This document shows positions 24,914 to 34,796 of a DNA stretch of 64,000 bases, in pieces. The notes below the pieces were generated by a model. The model searched no databases, was not told where the DNA came from, and worked only from the letters and a program-made list of their open reading frames with translations. Numbering within the stretch: position 1 is the stretch's first letter; each line of letters opens with the position of its first letter. Source of the DNA: Bryum argenteum (Eukaryota > Streptophyta > Bryopsida > Bryales > Bryaceae); the NCBI GenBank assembly GCA_037043015.1, contig CM073322.1:7761601-7825600 (forward strand), given 5' to 3'. Both the position numbers and the translations under genes were made by a program.

Positions 24914-26892
24914 AGCAAGTGGTAGCTAATAAGTCACAGGAAGGTAGAGTTGAAGATCAAAAGGCGGCTGCATTTAATGGGCAACACTATATGTAATAAA
25001 AATGGCAATTAGTGTTAACAGGTAAGTGAAGGTAACAACATTAAATGTATTGCAACACTATATAACATTATTAGTGTAGTGAGCTGAAAATAGAAGACTT
25101 TCTTACTTCTACTGAATCTACCTTCTTTTTTTTTGTCAAACACTTATTTCACATATATTCTTGCCACCATTTTGGTTTTTGATAGCAACCAACTCATCAA
25201 CAACTTCTTTCATTGATGGCCTATTGCGTCCATGATGTGCCAAACACTTTGATGCTAATTCACCTGTTTTTTGGATCTCTACAAGAATTTTGGAAGACTC
25301 ACTTGCATTCTCACCAAGTAACTTAGGATCTACAATAGCTTCTATATTCTTTGTTTCTATAAATGGCATAGCCATCGTTGCGAGATTGATGTTATCCGTA
25401 TCTCGCTCTAAACTGATTGGCTTTGATGATGTTATAAGTTCCAATAGTACCATCCCAAAACTATATACATCACTTTTATCCGTCAATTGGAAGTTATGAA
25501 AATACTCGGGGTCAAGATATCCCGGAGTTCCCTTCACATTGGTTGATACATGAGTTGCATCTTCCTTCACAAGTCTTGATATCCCAAAGTCAGCAACCTT
25601 GACATTGAATTTCTCATCCAATAATATATTGGAGGTTTTCACATCTCGATGATAGATAGGTGGAAAAGCAGCGGAATGCAAGTACCTGCAACAATACCAC
25701 TCAAGTACATGCTTTCTTATCGTAAGAAAAAGCATATAGTTTTAACAAGCCATTGCTCGATTTGAGTTTGAGGATAAAACTTTTGATTTGGAACTAACAT
25801 ATTCAAGTGATACATGAATTTCTCTTAAGTTTCACATTTTAGTTAACGTCTCGCAAAATATATAATTGTATCTCAAAGTATATAAAAGAAACATGATATA
25901 TAGTTTCAACTATGTACCTAAGAGCTTCTGCTGTATCAATAGCAATTTGTAGTCTCTTGGCCCAATTCAACTGCATCCCAACTTGTGGGTTGTATAAGTG
26001 TTGATATAAATCTCCATTTGGAACATACTCATATACGAGCATTGGAACCTCAACCTCAATACAACAGCCATGCAACTTTACCAAGTTTCGATGATTGACT
26101 TGTGATAATAGGCATACTTCATTCATATATTGCTCCACCTCCATCATATCCACGTTATTAGTTTTCTTGATAGCAACTTCACTGCCATTGTCAAGAATAC
26201 CTTTGAATACGGTGCCAAAACCTCCAGATCCCAACTCAAAATCATTTGAGAAATTCTTGGTGGCCTTTTGCAATTCCTCAAGTGTGAAAAATGTTATTGA
26301 TTGATTTCTGTAGTTTTGCATCTTCTCCATATGTAATTGTGTAAACCGCCTTCTTTCCTCCTGTGTTTTAGGATCTCCCAACCAACATCCTATACATAAC
26401 ATGATGATCCCAAGAATACTTATACTTGTAAGACCTGGAAACATCACATACAAACAAGGACCTCGATTCAGTCTTGTCAGTTTAGAAGTTTTTTCCTACC
26501 ATTTTCACATTATACCAAATTTTTTAAATAATTGCTATCCACACCTTTATGACAAACATTACAAATTTGGATGGTAAGTTTTATCATAATAACAAAATTC
26601 CATTGGATCTTGAATGTTGTATAGTATACAAATGATAAGTTTATGTATGATCTTTATACATTAATCAGTCTAATAAGTTAATCACTTTGATTTGTTTCAT
26701 AACATTATATGCAATATGATATTGTTTAGTGAATCTTACCTATATTTATAGCTGTTGAATATTTCGTCTTAGACTTTTGATTACTCACTCCAGAAAGATT
26801 TCGATAATATACCCTTGAATTTTGTTTACTCACTCCATAAGGAGTTGCACCTAGAGAAGGTGCCAAAGCTGGTCGTGGAGAAAACGATAAAG

Positions 26893-28373
26893 CTGCAAAC
26901 ACCACTAAACAATCAACAAGTTTTCGAGACTTGCATGTATACATCTTTGTGATGTATGTAGATGTTTATGAAAACGTGTATTTCATGTAATGATCCAAGA
27001 ATTCAAATTACATCATATAGATCATGTATAGAGTATTCAGAAAAGTAGAAAGCAAGTACAAAAAACCAAGCAATAATATTGCATGCATACAAACAAGTCT
27101 ACTTCATACTAAGTAAGTCTTGGATAGCATAATGACTACATCCAAAATAATTTTAATCTACAGGAGGGGCCTACTTACTCACTATTTGTGTCACCTTTGA
27201 AACATACCTAGAAATATCGACACAAAAAGCAATTCTCTTACAAATCATATGATACATTTTAGCCAAAGCCGTTATTAAGGTCTAGACTTTTATTAGTCCA
27301 AAACATTTCAAAAATAGTTGTCAACAATAGAAATTTTAATTAAATTTATTTCTTTTACCAAAAAAATTTAAATGAATACCTTCATGGTGTACAACATTCT
27401 ACATTCCTTAAAGCTGAAATACAATTGGCATACCACGTGTAATCCACATTTGAATACTTCTGGACTCAATCCAAAAGTATCACATCATGGGCTCCCCCCA
27501 TTGATCTTGTGAACATTATGAAGACCAACTTTGAAAATTTAAATTGGTGGATTCTGTGAGAATATAAACATACTCGGATCCCCAAAGTAGATTATGAAGA
27601 AGCATATTTGTTATTTCACAATGTTGAAAAATCCAAATCTCATTTCAATCTCTTTTTCCTAAATGTGTCTAGAGTGAGGTAGATATGGCATGTGTTAGCC
27701 TAAAATTAAAATAATAACTAATTCTTACAAGGCTTATCCTCTCCTCATGTACAAAGTTGACTAAATTGACATTGTATGAAAAATTACAGACAAAGTTGAC
27801 TCTTCTAATTAAAAATCTCCACAATCAAAATAATCAATAAGCACCTTTGAAACACATCATTTTTTTTTTTATTGGTACATCATACCAAACTTGCAATGAT
27901 GCATGACAATATGCTGCAATAGAATTTCAACTACATACAAATTAACTTAGATGTACTAAACAAGTAAGCTTGAATATATCATGATGTAACTTGTATAATG
28001 ATTTAAAAATTGGCTTGAAACAAAAACACCTTTAACGAGCTTCAATAAGGACTGGTCCTTTAAATCTCTAAAAAATCAGAAAGTATGTCACCTTCAACTA
28101 TTTCAATATTTTTTTAATGCAAAAAATTAACACTTGGGGAAGCCCTCTATGAGCATTTTAACCAAAAGTCATATAATAATTCCTCTTCACAAGCTAATGA
28201 ATCCTCTTTTATCTTGTGTTCTTATGTGTTCTTATGATTGTCCATATTTGATTGAATCAGACAAGATTACTCGGATACGTCATCTAGATAGCATGCTCTC
28301 CTCATATCATTGAGCAACTAAACAAGTTGACTTAACAAATTGGACACTCGTCATGGGATATAAGGAAACGTAC
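26893..28373. other. Intron between ectodomain and linker exons, gene A
   Basis: A 1.5-kb AT-rich intron almost identical to the corresponding intron of gene B (37289-38768). I see no separate gene in it. Confidence 0.7.
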
Positions 28374-28869
28374 TTCGATTTCCTTCAAATTGGAGCTTCA
28401 CGGTTCCACTCACGGATGTGTTGGCCAGAAGGTGGCAAGAGTGAAAGGCGATGCTCCCGAAATTACTCGACATGGTCATACAAAGCCGAGGAGGGGAGAG
28501 GTAGGGGGTATGAACCACCAAATCGTATTACACAAATCGTTCAAGTAGACATAACGGAGCGGGAGTTGAAGATTTTGGTCGCGCAATCAAGAGCGGCGTC
28601 GTGGTATTTGTGATGTTCAAGCCTCCAAATCTTTGCGTTGAAGGCACGGCGGCAGTTGAAGCGGGTGCGGATGGTGCCAGTGTGACGTTTGATTCCGATA
28701 ATCTATCTCCGTTACCTTGTAAGAATCGGTCTTGAGTGTGGCATTTGCGGTGAAGTTGAGGTATAACTCTTTGTTCAGGCAATAAAATTGAAGATCAGGG
28801 TAATCTCTGTAGCATCGATTACCTATGGGATCGCCCTGCAAAATAAAGGGAAACCTTATCTCCACTCCC

Positions 28870-28874
28870 CCACT
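28870..28874. other. Target site duplication of the copia element, left
   Basis: CCACT here is repeated at 33030-33034 on the other side of the element. Gene B at about 39260-39275 has the undisturbed sequence CCCCCACTATCTCC. Confidence 0.85.
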
Positions 28875-29119
28875 TGTTGAGAAACATGTACCTATTGAAG
28901 TAGATAGTGTACATGGAGGCGTAGGAGTAGAACTATGCACTTAGTTAGTTCATAGACTCCATTAGGTGTTGCTTGTAGTCAAAGGCAGCCCATAGTGGTG
29001 AGTTATCCCACATGGTTAGGAGATATGTAGAGGAGGCTTCCTACTACTTGTATTCAGCCCTTGCATGGCTGAAATCATCCAATACCATCTAAGTAAAGTC
29101 TTTCCCTTCAATCTCAAGA
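28875..29119 (+). repeat. 5' LTR of the copia element
   Basis: Begins TGTTGAGAAACATG and ends near CTTCAATCTCA. It differs from the 3' LTR mainly at one place, GGCAGCCCATAG here against GCGCCCGTAG there. A candidate primer-binding site TGGGCCCACGC follows at about 29125, but the tRNA is not identified. Confidence 0.9.
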
Positions 29120-30158
29120 GGTTATGGGCCCACGCACGTGGTGGTGCGCTTGAAGGAGAAATTCAGATCATTTGGAGAGGATCGTGGAGCTTGTGGGACA
29201 AAACCAGCCTTGTTTACATGTGTGCACCTTCAATCCAATTGGTGTAAGTCCATTCCCAAAGGAGAAGTCTTGAAGTGCATTTTCTTTGGAGTTTGTTGGC
29301 TGAAGTTGGAGTTGTTGAGTGCATTTGAGTGTGAGGTTGTGTTTTGAGAGAGATCACACCTTGGTAGGGCTGGTTGCATGCTCTTTCATTGAGTTTGTGC
29401 TTAGATTTGCACATTGGGAGCCAATTAGGGCTGATTGTGCACTTGGGTGCATTAGGGATTGCAATTGAGGCAATTGCAATCTTGTAAGAGTGTTTTGAGT
29501 GTTTTTGAAGCATCTTTGAGTTGATTGAGGAGTTTGCCATTCATTAGAGGGCTGATTTGTGGTCTTGTGAGTGAATGTGGCACATTTGTGCATTGGTGAG
29601 TTGAAGAAGGGCTGATTTGAGCTCTTGAGGGTGATTGTGGCACATTTGTGCATTGGTGAGTTGAAGAAGGGCTGATTTGAGCACTTGTGAGTGATTGGAG
29701 CTAGTTTCTTGCATATGTGATTGCAAGAGGGCTGATTGCACTTCTTTGAGTGATTAGGGCAAGTTTGAGTGTCCATTAGGGCTGATTTCAGCCCTTGTGA
29801 GCTTTGTGGAGTGATTGTGAGCCATTTAGAGTCACTTGCTCATTTGGATCCCTTGTAAGGGCTGATTGGGAGTCTCTTAGCTCCTTGAGGTGTGGATTGC
29901 ACTACATTGTGAGTTAGTGGCTGAATTCAAGAAGTTCTTGTTTAGGAAGCTCATGTGGGTGTTTTGAGCAAGATTAGGGTCCGATTTGGTGGTGAGTGTG
30001 GTGATCTACTTGAGGGAGGTGTTTGTGAGGTCCTTAGGGTTTAGATCTCCTTGTGAGGACCTTGCAAGGGTCTGGTTGGTGCAACTTGACCCATTGCCTT
30101 TGTTTTAGGGATTCTAGGGAGGCAAAATTGAGTTTGTCAACTCTCTTAGCTTCTTTAG
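29120..30158 (+). other. Long leader of the copia element with tandem repeats
   Basis: About 1 kb of GT-rich leader built from variants of AGGGCTGATTTGAGC and GTGATTGTGGCACATTTGTG. Two adjacent 60-bp units at about 29580-29700 are nearly identical. Reverse-strand frames over 29214-29776 are repeat artefacts. Confidence 0.7.
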
Positions 30159-30746
30159 GTGCTGCCATCAAGTGGGAGCTACTTCAACATGGTCATGAGT
30201 GAAGGAGATGGCGTGCGCATCATCGACAAGTTCAATGGTGTCAACTTTGGCATGTGGAAGTTCAAGATGGAGATGATTCTTGCGGAGAAGGACTTGTGGG
30301 ATGTGGGTGATGGGGGTGAGGAGCCTCCAAGTGCGATGCGGATCTCAAGACCAAGAAGGCGTTTGAGAGGCGGGAGAAGAAGGCTTTTGCTCATTGTGAC
30401 CAATCTTGCGGATCGACAAATTGCACACATCCGCCATTGCAAAACACCAAATGAAGCGTGGACAACCCTTTGCAACATCCATGAGACCAAGAGTCTCTCA
30501 AACATCCTATTTCTACGGCGGCGGTTCTTCACTACCAAGATGCAAGAGGAGGATGACTTGTTGGATCATGTCAACAAGATCAAAGCATTGGCGCATGAGT
30601 TGGCTTGCTTGGACGCACCCGTCACGGAAGGAGATGTGGTCATGACATTGTTGGAGAGCTTACCACCCTCCTTTGAGTTCCTCATCACCGCTTTGGAGAC
30701 AAGGCCAATGAAGGAGCCGACCTTGGAGTTTGTTCTGACCGTTTGA
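30159..30746 (+). pseudogene. copia Gag, frameshifted
   Basis: The N-terminal part (FNGVNFGMWKFKMEMIL) and later part (PNEAWTTLCNIHETKS, LDHVNKIKALAHEL) match the plant copia Gag (UBN2-like) family. Residues about 57-75 are an out-of-frame Arg-rich stretch: the expected Lys/Glu-rich sequence lies in another frame, so two compensating indels are present. The frame stops before the zinc knuckle, which lies at about 30855-30900 in another frame (CYKCGKLGHIARFC). Confidence 0.85.
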
Positions 30747-32667
30747 TGCATGAGGTCACCAAGCGCAAGGAGAATGAGCCCCAAGGAGAGGGATCAGCGC
30801 TTGTGTCAAGATTTGCCAAGGAGGCAATAGCAAGGATTGGAAGGAGACAAGAACATGCTACAAGTGTGGCAAACTTGGCCACATTGCTCGATTTTGTAGG
30901 GCCGGCGAAGCCCAAGGCAAGGAGAGTGCACATCAAGTCTCCAAAGTGGAGGATGGAGATGATTTCGCCTTTTCTACACATGGAGGAGGAGAGAAGGCGG
31001 ACATGTTTACTTGGATTGTGGATTCTCGGTGCCACACAACACATGACCAGCCATCGAGATGCCTTTCATACCTATCAACCCGTTGTCGGGAAGAAGATTT
31101 ACATGGGAGACAATGGCATGGTGGAGGCCATTGGCATAGGGGAGGTGCATGTGGAGGGGCAACACAAGGGGCAGCCCAAGAGGATCACCATTCGTGAGGT
31201 GCTCCATGTGCCTAAGTTGCATGCCAACTTGCTTTCGGTAAGCAAATTGGCTTTGGGAGGTTTAAAGGTTCAATTCAACAATGTGGGGTGTGTTGTGAGA
31301 TCACCAAGTGGGCTTTTGATTGCATCAGCCCCTCGTGAGGGCAAATTGTATCTACTCAAATTCACCAAGGTGAATGGGAGTTCATTTGCTTGTGTGGCTC
31401 AAGGATCAGCCCATGATGAGCTTGTGGAGCTTTGACATAGGAGGCTTGGGCACTTGAATTTGAAGAGCTTGAAGGGCCTCCAACACATTGTGAAGAGGCT
31501 GGACCTCTCTTCTTGCAAGCACGATTGGAGTTCCTTGGCTTGCAAGGGGTGCATTGAGGGCAAGCAAGCAAGGCAGCCCTTCCCCAAGCATGGAGCAACA
31601 AGGGCCACCAAGAAGTTGGAGTTGGTGCATTCGGACGTGTGCGGGCCAATGAAGACCACTTCCATTGGAGGAGCAAGGTATTTTGTCACCTTTATAGATG
31701 ATTTCTCACGCAAAATATGGGTGTATATCTTTGAAGTGCAAGAGTGAGGTGTTTGGGCGTTTTGAGACTTGGAAGGCGCTTGTGGAGGCCCAATCGATTG
31801 CAAGGTGAAGGTCTTTGCGGTCGGATAATGGAGGGGTATGTCTCCAAGGCCTTTGAGAACTTCCTCAAAGCCCATGGCATTGAGCACCACACATCAGCCC
31901 CTTACACGCCTCAACAAAATGGTGTTGCGGAGCGTGCAAACCGCACCATTGTGGAGATGGCAAGGGCCATGATTCATGGCCAAGGGCTCAAGTATGAGCT
32001 ATGGGGAGAGGCCGTGAGCAATGCGGTGTATACGAAGAACCGCTGCCCCACTCAAGCATTGGTAAGCAAGACACCTCAAGAGGCTTGGAGTGGAGTGAGG
32101 CCCCATGTGTCCCATATGCGTGTTTTTGGTTGCATTGCGTATGCGTTGGTTCCAAATGCAAATAGGACCAAGTTGGATGCCAAGGCCATCAAGTGTCTTC
32201 TTCTTGGGTATTGTGAGGGAACGAAGGCCTATATAGGGCGTGCGTGTGGACACCAAGGCCATTATCAAGTGTAGAGATGTAACGTTCTTGGAAGATGGAG
32301 GAGCTGAATTTAAGCACTTGGAGGTGAGCCCAAGTGGGAGAAGTGGAGGACCAGCCCAAAGTGTGGGCTCAACTCCAAGTTGACATTGAAGAAGTGGGAG
32401 ATGAAGATGAAGAAGATTTGGAGGAACCCAAGGAGGAGGTGGTGTTACCGCGAATGAGGAGACATCAACTATTTGCTCACCAAGAGAGCACGAGAAGGAC
32501 CACCTATGGAGGAGCCACGGGAGCGGCCCTTAGAGGAGCCAAGATACCCCACAAGGACTCGCAAGCCACTTGGGGATTGGTGGATGAACCATATTCTTCC
32601 TCCCCGACATGAAGATCAAGCGAATGTGGCTTCTCTTGGAATCCCATCGACACTTGATGATTTGTGA
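30747..32667 (+). pseudogene. copia protease-integrase remnant
   Basis: The aspartic protease motif at about 31014-31050 is split by one extra base (CTCGGTGCC where CTGGTGCC would give DSGATQHM). A TGA at about 31434 stops the frame just before the integrase zinc finger (HRRLGHLNLKSL, CKGC). The integrase core has its three acidic residues in HSDVCGPM, RSDNGG and NGVAERANRT, in more than one frame. The C-terminal part reads GYCEGTKAY, then an acidic linker ending RYPTRTRKPLGDWW. No reverse transcriptase follows. Not functional as it stands. Confidence 0.85.
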
Positions 32668-32786
32668 AGATTCAAGCAAGTGGGAGGTAGCTACGGTTGG
32701 TGATGTCCTAACTATTGCGCTTGGAAAGTCTTGATGTTGATTGAGAAAAAGGGGTTTGGTGCCTTCGCCCACTAGCAAAGTGGGAG

Positions 32787-33029
32787 TGTTGAGAAACATG
32801 TACCTATTGAAGTAGATAGTGTACATGGAGGCGTAGGAGTAGAACTATGCACTTAGTTAGTTCATAGACTCCATTAGGTGTTGCTTGTAGTCAAAGCGCC
32901 CGTAGTGGTGAGTTATCCCACATGGTTAGGAGATATGTAGAGGAGGCTTCCTACTACTTGTATTCAGCCCTTGCATGGCTGAAATCATCCAATACCATCT
33001 AAGTAAAGTCTTTCCCTTCAATCTCAATA
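32787..33029 (+). repeat. 3' LTR of the copia element
   Basis: Starts TGTTGAGAAACATG directly after the polypurine tract and ends about CTTCAATCTCAATA, followed by the CCACT target duplication. Confidence 0.9.
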
Positions 33030-33403
33030 CCACTATCTCCACACGACCTCACTGGGCAAAGTCCCGAGGCGCTTGCTCCATGGCACATGCTTATCAAAGC
33101 ATTGACCATGGTTATCGCACAAGCGATCTTGACCCCATCAAGCCATGGCACGATTCTTTGAAGTCATGTACACCGGTGGATCCAGGCATGATTGAAGCCA
33201 ATCGGCCCAAATAGTATGCAAATTTGCGGTATACGTGATTAGTCCCGTGCACTCATGTCTTCTCGCGGCATGAATACTAGTACTCGTGCGTGCAGAGTAC
33301 TCCTCCTCCACTCGTGTGGAAAAGCCGCACATACATGTGGACAGAATCTTTAGAGTCCGTGAAACGACGACGGATATTGTAACCTTGGAGTTGAATAATG
33401 GGT

Positions 33404-33530
33404 GGTTCAAATGATATCGAGGCTACTTGATCATCGTTTGAGTGATCACACTTCTGCGGGAGTAAATCCTACTTAAGTATGTAAATGTTCTTCATACGAA
33501 CGATCAAGTAGCCTCGATAACATTTGAACC
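33404..33530. repeat. Short inverted-repeat element upstream of gene A
   Basis: The left arm begins GGTTCAAATGATATCGAGGC and the right arm is its inverse, ending GCCTCGATAACATTTGAACC. Total length is 127 bp. Orthologous copies lie upstream of genes B (39640-39764) and D (55897-56014), so it was present before the array expanded. It could be an old MITE or a conserved promoter hairpin. Confidence 0.75.
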
Positions 33531-34578
33531 TTCATTAGTAAAGGCGGAGGAGAAATGTTGAATAAGTCAAACAGCCACACACAACACAGAGAAATACTGG
33601 ATTTTGGAGTGCACCTTCGATCACACTGCTGGTTCTCAACTCGATTCAAGCTGCCCCACCAGAGGCACCGATCCAGGGCTGGCAGAGCAGTTCCGATTGA
33701 CTCTGCTTCCGCTTACCGACTGTTTCTTGCAAGCGACCCACTACGGTAGCTCTCACCTTCGTCTAATCTGGGCAGCCTCCTTCGATCTCATCCACGCTAG
33801 ATTCCACTCTATTTGGATTTAGCACTTCCCCTTCACAGCTAGATCGTCTCCCACCGTGCTAGGTTGCATGTAAGACTCTAGGATCAGAGCACACAGAATG
33901 AAGGGAGAACTTGAATGCACCTCCAATGCATCCACATTCACGAGCATATTCTTCCTCAATTTGTCACAACAAATATTTTCATACTAACGATTCTTTTCCA
34001 ACAGTACAATATTCTTTGATGATACCGATACGTCCCCAGTTCCTGAGAATAATTCAATCATATCGCATCATATTTGAGAGATCCAAGTATGCGCGTATGA
34101 GCTGCCTTCCCGAGGACTGCTTTCACGTGGAGAATAGGTCCCTGCCACTGAAGTCAACTTATTCTAAACTGGTCATATTCGTTGATACTGTTTAACTCTT
34201 AAACGCGTTGAATGTTGCAAAATGTCTTAATCTTGAGAATAGCTCCAAGCGAACTCCTGGATAAGTTAACTTCCTTGCATGATGAACTTATCGACAGATT
34301 TTGTGGTGACTGCTACAGTGATTCCTCTAATAACTCCAGTGGGCAGCGGATAGCTCCAGATCATTAGTATAGTGTTGTAGGCCGGTAGCTCACCATGAGG
34401 CTGTAGGCTAGCACTTAGGGCCACTCCATACTTGGCCGGCCCGAATTCTTCAAATTTCAGCCAATAGGATGGTTCGATTCTTTCAAATTGGGCCCAAGGG
34501 CTTTATACTAAGGCCCGACCGGAACTTCAATTTATCCTATGTGGCACCAAAATGTTTTGGCCTTATTGAAAGCAACTA
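33531..34578. other. Upstream region of gene A, duplicated upstream of gene B
   Basis: Nearly identical to 39765-40828. Short plus-strand frames are conserved between the copies only because the DNA is. It contains a TTTAACTCTTAAACGCG terminus of the TTAACCC repeat family at about 34193. The match to the gene B copy ends near 34563, where the 3' flank of gene B begins. Confidence 0.6.
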
Positions 34579-34796
34579 CACTAAATTTGATAATTAGTGT
34601 TAGATTATTATAAGATTTGAAAATGCTATAAGTTGTTCCTTTTGTTTAAAAAGAATTTCCAAGAGCATTGATTCTTGATACTATATAAGGACCCCCATCT
34701 TGGCCAATGTAGTGGGTAAAATTATTCAATAACAGTGAAAACTTATAACATGTTTATGTAAATTAGTGTATCTAACACTAATTATCAAATCTAGTG
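34579..34796. mobile_element. 218-bp MITE with TA target duplication
   Basis: Inverted ends CACTAAATTTGATAATTAG and, from the right, CACTAGATTTGATAATTAG, with TA at 34577-34578 and 34797-34798. Gene C's 3' flank at about 44186-44200 has the uninterrupted sequence AGCAACTACTTCAAGC, an empty site. The CACTA-starting ends and TA duplication match the 5.1-kb pogo-type element in style, so it may be a non-autonomous relative. Confidence 0.82.

Larger units (their letters stand above)
19976..25076 (-). mobile_element. pogo/Tigger-type DNA transposon, 5.1 kb, with cargo
   Basis: The ends are inverted repeats starting CACTAATAATG and continuing through ATATAGTGTTGC, with TA on both sides (19974-19975 and 25077-25078). 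The related locus at about 63150 has the uninterrupted sequence AACTAGTGAGCTG, which serves as an empty site and confirms a TA target duplication. Inside are a DDE_1 transposase (20288-21823) and a second, multi-exon coding region (23469-24913). The CACTA start recalls CACTA elements, but TA duplication plus a pogo-like transposase place it in Tc1/mariner-pogo. It sits in the 3' flank of receptor kinase gene A. The subterminal regions contain repeated AGTGTTGCAACACTA-like palindromes. Confidence 0.88.
28875..33029 (+). mobile_element. Ty1/copia LTR element lacking reverse transcriptase
   Basis: Two nearly identical LTRs of about 245 bp (28875-29119 and 32787-33029) start TGTTGAGAAAC. CCACT flanks both sides, and a polypurine tract AAAGTGGGAG precedes the 3' LTR. 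The interior runs long leader, gag, zinc knuckle, protease, integrase, which is copia order. After the integrase, only about 110 bp separate the linker motif RYPTRTRKP (about 32540) from the polypurine tract, so reverse transcriptase and RNase H are missing. The few LTR differences indicate a recent insertion. The element is antisense to receptor kinase gene A and sits inside its first exon. It can only have moved with enzymes supplied by another copy. Confidence 0.93.
25136..33146 (-). pseudogene. Receptor kinase gene A, WAK-like, disrupted by a copia element
   Basis: Exon plan on the minus strand is as follows. Ectodomain exon: 33146-33030 plus 28874-28374, split by a retrotransposon. Proline-rich linker: 26892-26740. 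Transmembrane plus kinase N-lobe: 26434-25918. Kinase C-lobe: 25685-25136. The ectodomain is a GUB_WAK_bind type (Cys-rich, GGVEIRFPFILQ). The kinase part is intact, with GSGGFG loop, AIKK lysine, HRDVKTSN, DFG and GTPGYLDPEY, and would be a membrane RD kinase sensing the cell wall or an external ligand. The insertion splits the ectodomain. Additional small indels break the frame in the signal peptide and after about residue 95; many fall at CAG/CTG triplets and might be sequence errors. A pogo-type transposon lies just downstream. Only a headless kinase could be made. Confidence 0.85.

Noticed and set aside
19976..25076. Assignment to the CACTA (CMC) superfamily because the ends start CACTA
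   Set aside because: The target duplication is TA, confirmed by the empty site at about 63150, and the transposase has the DDE_1 pogo/Tigger pattern. CACTA elements make 3-bp duplications and encode a different transposase.
25290..25499. A 69-codon plus-strand frame repeated over kinase exons (also at 35301, 44705, 51588 and 63375)
   Set aside because: It is the antisense of the conserved kinase C-lobe and is preserved only because the kinase is.
29214..29776. Reverse frames of 63-140 codons with Cys/His/Asn/Gln repeats resembling a repeat protein
   Set aside because: They are antisense to the repetitive leader of the copia element and repeat with the underlying 60-bp DNA unit.
33404..33530. 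Apparent compensatory base insertions in both arms of the gene A promoter hairpin (CGAGGC and GCCTCG against CAGGC and GCCTG in gene B)
   Set aside because: Both sites are CAG/CTG triplets, and the same kind of change occurs at unpaired CAG/CTG sites nearby, so paired selection is not needed to explain it.
33555..34195. Plus-strand frames conserved between 33555-34195 and 39789-40428
   Set aside because: Their identity reflects a recent DNA duplication. They lack splice or start context, are not kept in gene D's upstream region, and match no protein.
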